The position numbers and the translations under genes are program-made. DNA of 7,614 nt from Alkanindiges sp. (GTDB lineage Bacteria; Pseudomonadota; Gammaproteobacteria; Pseudomonadales; Moraxellaceae), in contig JASLIR010000099.1 in the NCBI GenBank assembly GCA_030152125.1, positions 1 to 7,614 of the forward strand, read 5' to 3'. The notes below the pieces were generated by a model. It did no database searches and was not told the origin of the DNA. It was given only the letters and a program-made list of their open reading frames with translations. Positions within the stretch are counted from its first letter, which is position 1. Each line of letters opens with the position of its first letter. This document shows, piece after piece, positions 6,255 to 7,614 of the stretch.

Positions 6255-7004
6255 ATGGCTGGACATTCCAAATGGGCCAACATTAAGCACCGTAAAGCCA
6301 AACAGGATGCAAGTCGCGGCAAGTTATTTACCAAATATATCCGCGAACTGGTAAGCGCCGCCAAGCAAGGTGAACCGGACCCAGCCAAAAACCCGCGCCT
6401 ACGCGCAGTCGTGGAAAAAGCCTTGTCTGTAAACATGACCCGCGACACCATTAACCGCGCCATTCAGCGTGGCGCCGGTAATGACGAAGCAGATAACCTG
6501 AAAGAAATCACCTATGAGGGTTATGGCCTTGGTGGCGTGGCTGTACTGGTGGAAACCATGACGGATAACATCAACCGTACGGTGCCGGAAGTGCGTCACT
6601 GCTTTACCAAAACCGGTGGTAACCTGGGTACCTCCGGCTCGGTAGCCTACCTGTTTACCAAGCGTGGGGAAATCCGCTTTGATGATTTGTCACTGGAAGA
6701 CAAAATCATGGAAGTAGCACTGGAAGCCGGTGCTGATGATATTGAAAATGATGGTGAAAGTGTTCTGGTTATTACTTCGCCGGAAAGCTTTGGTGATGTG
6801 CAGGATGCCTTAACTGCTGCCGGCTTAAAATCCGACAATGCCGAAGTCACCATGCATCCATCCACGCAAGCCGACATTAATGATGCTGATCAGGCCAAGC
6901 AAATCATGAAAATGATTGACATGCTGGAAGACCTGGATGATGTGCAGAACGTATATACCAATGTTAACTTCTCTGATGAAGTAATGGCCGGTCTGGACGC
7001 ATAA
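6255..7004 (+). CDS. yebC: YebC/TACO1-family translation factor
   Basis: YebC proteins were long annotated as transcriptional regulators (YebC/PmpR). More recent work on the bacterial and mitochondrial (TACO1) members supports a role on the ribosome that eases stalling, notably at proline runs. The 249 residues match the usual length and begin with the signature [18 protein letters not shown]. Then come [38 protein letters not shown], and [21 protein letters not shown] and [15 protein letters not shown] in the middle domain. The C-terminus is acidic ([17 protein letters not shown]). AGGAG lies 9 bp before the ATG at 6255. In many proteobacteria ruvC follows; here a strong terminator and a convergent RTX gene follow, so yebC is probably transcribed alone. 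The identity is certain; the exact biochemical role is less so. Confidence 0.97.
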   Translation: MAGHSKWANIKHRKAKQDASRGKLFTKYIRELVSAAKQGEPDPAKNPRLRAVVEKALSVNMTRDTINRAIQRGAGNDEADNLKEITYEGYGLGGVAVLVETMTDNINRTVPEVRHCFTKTGGNLGTSGSVAYLFTKRGEIRFDDLSLEDKIMEVALEAGADDIENDGESVLVITSPESFGDVQDALTAAGLKSDNAEVTMHPSTQADINDADQAKQIMKMIDMLEDLDDVQNVYTNVNFSDEVMAGLDA

Positions 7005-7040
7005 TATCTGTTGCGCCAAAGCGCGTTAATAGCATAAGAA

Positions 7041-7077
7041 AGAGAGCTTTCCCTCCCCGGCAAAGCTCTCTTTTTTT
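7041..7077. terminator. Strong, probably bidirectional, intrinsic terminator
   Basis: AGAGAGCTTT (7041-7050) pairs perfectly with AAAGCTCTCT (7062-7071) around an 11-nt C/G-rich loop, followed by a run of T to 7077. A/T pairs extend the stem outward. It ends yebC on the plus strand. On the minus strand the same stem is followed by TTTCTTATG, so it may also stop the RTX gene transcript, which ends at 7132. Confidence 0.9.
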
Positions 7078-7085
7078 GTTTATCA

Positions 7086-7114
7086 GGATAACCTGGCATA
7101 AAACCAGGCCATCC
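7086..7114. repeat. Interrupted inverted repeat beyond the RTX stop
   Basis: GGAT (7086-7089) and CCTGG (7092-7096) pair with CCAGG (7104-7108) and ATCC (7111-7114), with a 2x2 internal mismatch and a 7-nt loop. No T-run follows on either strand. It lies 18 bp past the RTX gene stop and could stabilise the 3' end of that mRNA. Confidence 0.5.
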
Positions 7115-7131
7115 GTTAAACAAAACCCGCG

Positions 7132-7614
7132 TTAGATGATGATTTGATGGTTATTCAGCAAATCAGCCAGATTAGTAGTCACATTGTCCAGACGGAGGAT
7201 GCTTTCTGCAGTATAAGTACTGCCTGCACCATCACGATCCAGCGTCAGCAAGGTATTGTTGCCTGAGTGAATGGTGTTGATGTACGGTGCCAGTGAAGCA
7301 GCCGAACCATCACCTGCATAGCCTACCAGCAAGTCACTGATATCAATTTTGTCAGCCTGATTGTTGGTAGTCGTATCACCCAGGGTGAAATCCTTCCACA
7401 CATCCCGGCCAGCATGTCCAGCATCGTTGGTATTAGCAAGCAGCTGGTATACTACTGTGTCGGAGCCGGTACCACCAAAGATGGTAGTAATACCGCCACC
7501 TACATTGATGGTATCGTCACCACCACGGGCGCTAAAGTAGTTTTTACCGGCCGTATCAGTCAGGATGTTATTGGCATCATTACCATACAGGCGGTTATCC
7601 AGCGCATTACCAGT
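7132..7614 (-). CDS. C-terminus of an RTX protein exported by type I secretion (partial)
   Basis: The minus frame is open from the right edge to a TAA at 7134-7132, so only the last 160 residues of a larger protein are present. The GTG at 7401 is an internal valine, not a start. The part nearest the edge shows degenerate RTX calcium-binding repeats: GNALDNRLYGNDANNIL, ARGGDDTINVGGG and IFGGTGSDTVVYQLL. Then comes DVWKDFTLGD, ADKIDISDLLVGY, LTLDRDGAGSTYT and the end DLLNNHQIII. This is the layout of the VCA0849-type type I secretion C-terminal target domain, the uncleaved export signal read by an ABC transporter/TolC-type exporter. Such tails are common on giant Bap-like biofilm adhesins, but a hemolysin, protease or lipase cannot be excluded from the tail alone. 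It converges on yebC. Confidence 0.9.
   Translation of the reverse strand, partial: TGNALDNRLYGNDANNILTDTAGKNYFSARGGDDTINVGGGITTIFGGTGSDTVVYQLLANTNDAGHAGRDVWKDFTLGDTTTNNQADKIDISDLLVGYAGDGSAASLAPYINTIHSGNNTLLTLDRDGAGSTYTAESILRLDNVTTNLADLLNNHQIII

Noticed and set aside
7132..7401. A free-standing 89-residue protein starting at GTG 7401
   Set aside because: The frame continues open to the window edge with RTX repeats, so the GTG is an internal valine codon.
1..7614. CRISPR array, tRNA, insertion sequence, prophage or toxin-antitoxin genes
   Set aside because: I saw no regularly spaced repeats, cloverleaf genes, transposase or integrase motifs, or small paired toxin genes on either strand.

Overview
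This 7.6 kb window looks like ordinary chromosome from a gammaproteobacterium, probably of the order Pseudomonadales. The clues are tsaD and rpsU back to back, rpsU followed by a YqeY gene, and a DUF2797 gene divergent from a DUF6231-type gene. The Moraxellaceae are suggested, by inference only, because the secretion-signal tail of the RTX protein at the right edge (ends DLLNNHQIII) resembles that of Acinetobacter adhesins. I found no tRNA, rRNA, CRISPR array, insertion sequence or phage gene.

Layout, left to right. (1) The 3' end of a gene with a lipocalin/AttH-like tail (1-411, +) converges on tsaD (447-1472, -), the catalytic subunit for the t6A tRNA modification. (2) A 180-bp divergent control region holds overlapping promoters for tsaD and rpsU, and a nested hairpin in the rpsU leader. 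(3) rpsU and a yqeY-type gene form a short rightward unit that ends in a terminator; dnaG and rpoD, which follow rpsU in many relatives, are absent here. (4) A leftward cluster carries a DUF2797 zinc-ribbon protein (4623-5474), ktrA (3912-4562) and ktrB (2512-3852), separated by gaps of about 60 bp. ktrA and ktrB together encode a Ktr-type potassium uptake system: a membrane channel subunit and its cytosolic nucleotide-binding gate. (5) A DUF6231-type gene (5548-6084, +) diverges from the DUF2797 gene. (6) yebC (6255-7004, +) follows a 170-bp upstream region with a candidate promoter, a 12-bp palindrome and a 9-bp inverted repeat, and ends at a strong terminator. (7) The C-terminal 160 residues of an RTX protein exported by type I secretion (7132-7614, -) run off the right edge.

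The translation-linked theme is strong: tsaD modifies tRNA, rpsU is a small-subunit protein, YqeY is a GatB-related tRNA-binding-type domain, and YebC is a ribosome-associated translation factor. The rest is potassium homeostasis, two poorly characterised conserved proteins and a secreted adhesin or toxin. No clear new multi-gene system is visible. The best leads are a possible GIY-YIG-like core in the DUF2797 protein, the operator-like symmetry in front of yebC, and the structured rpsU leader. No stretch longer than 180 bases lacks a gene.
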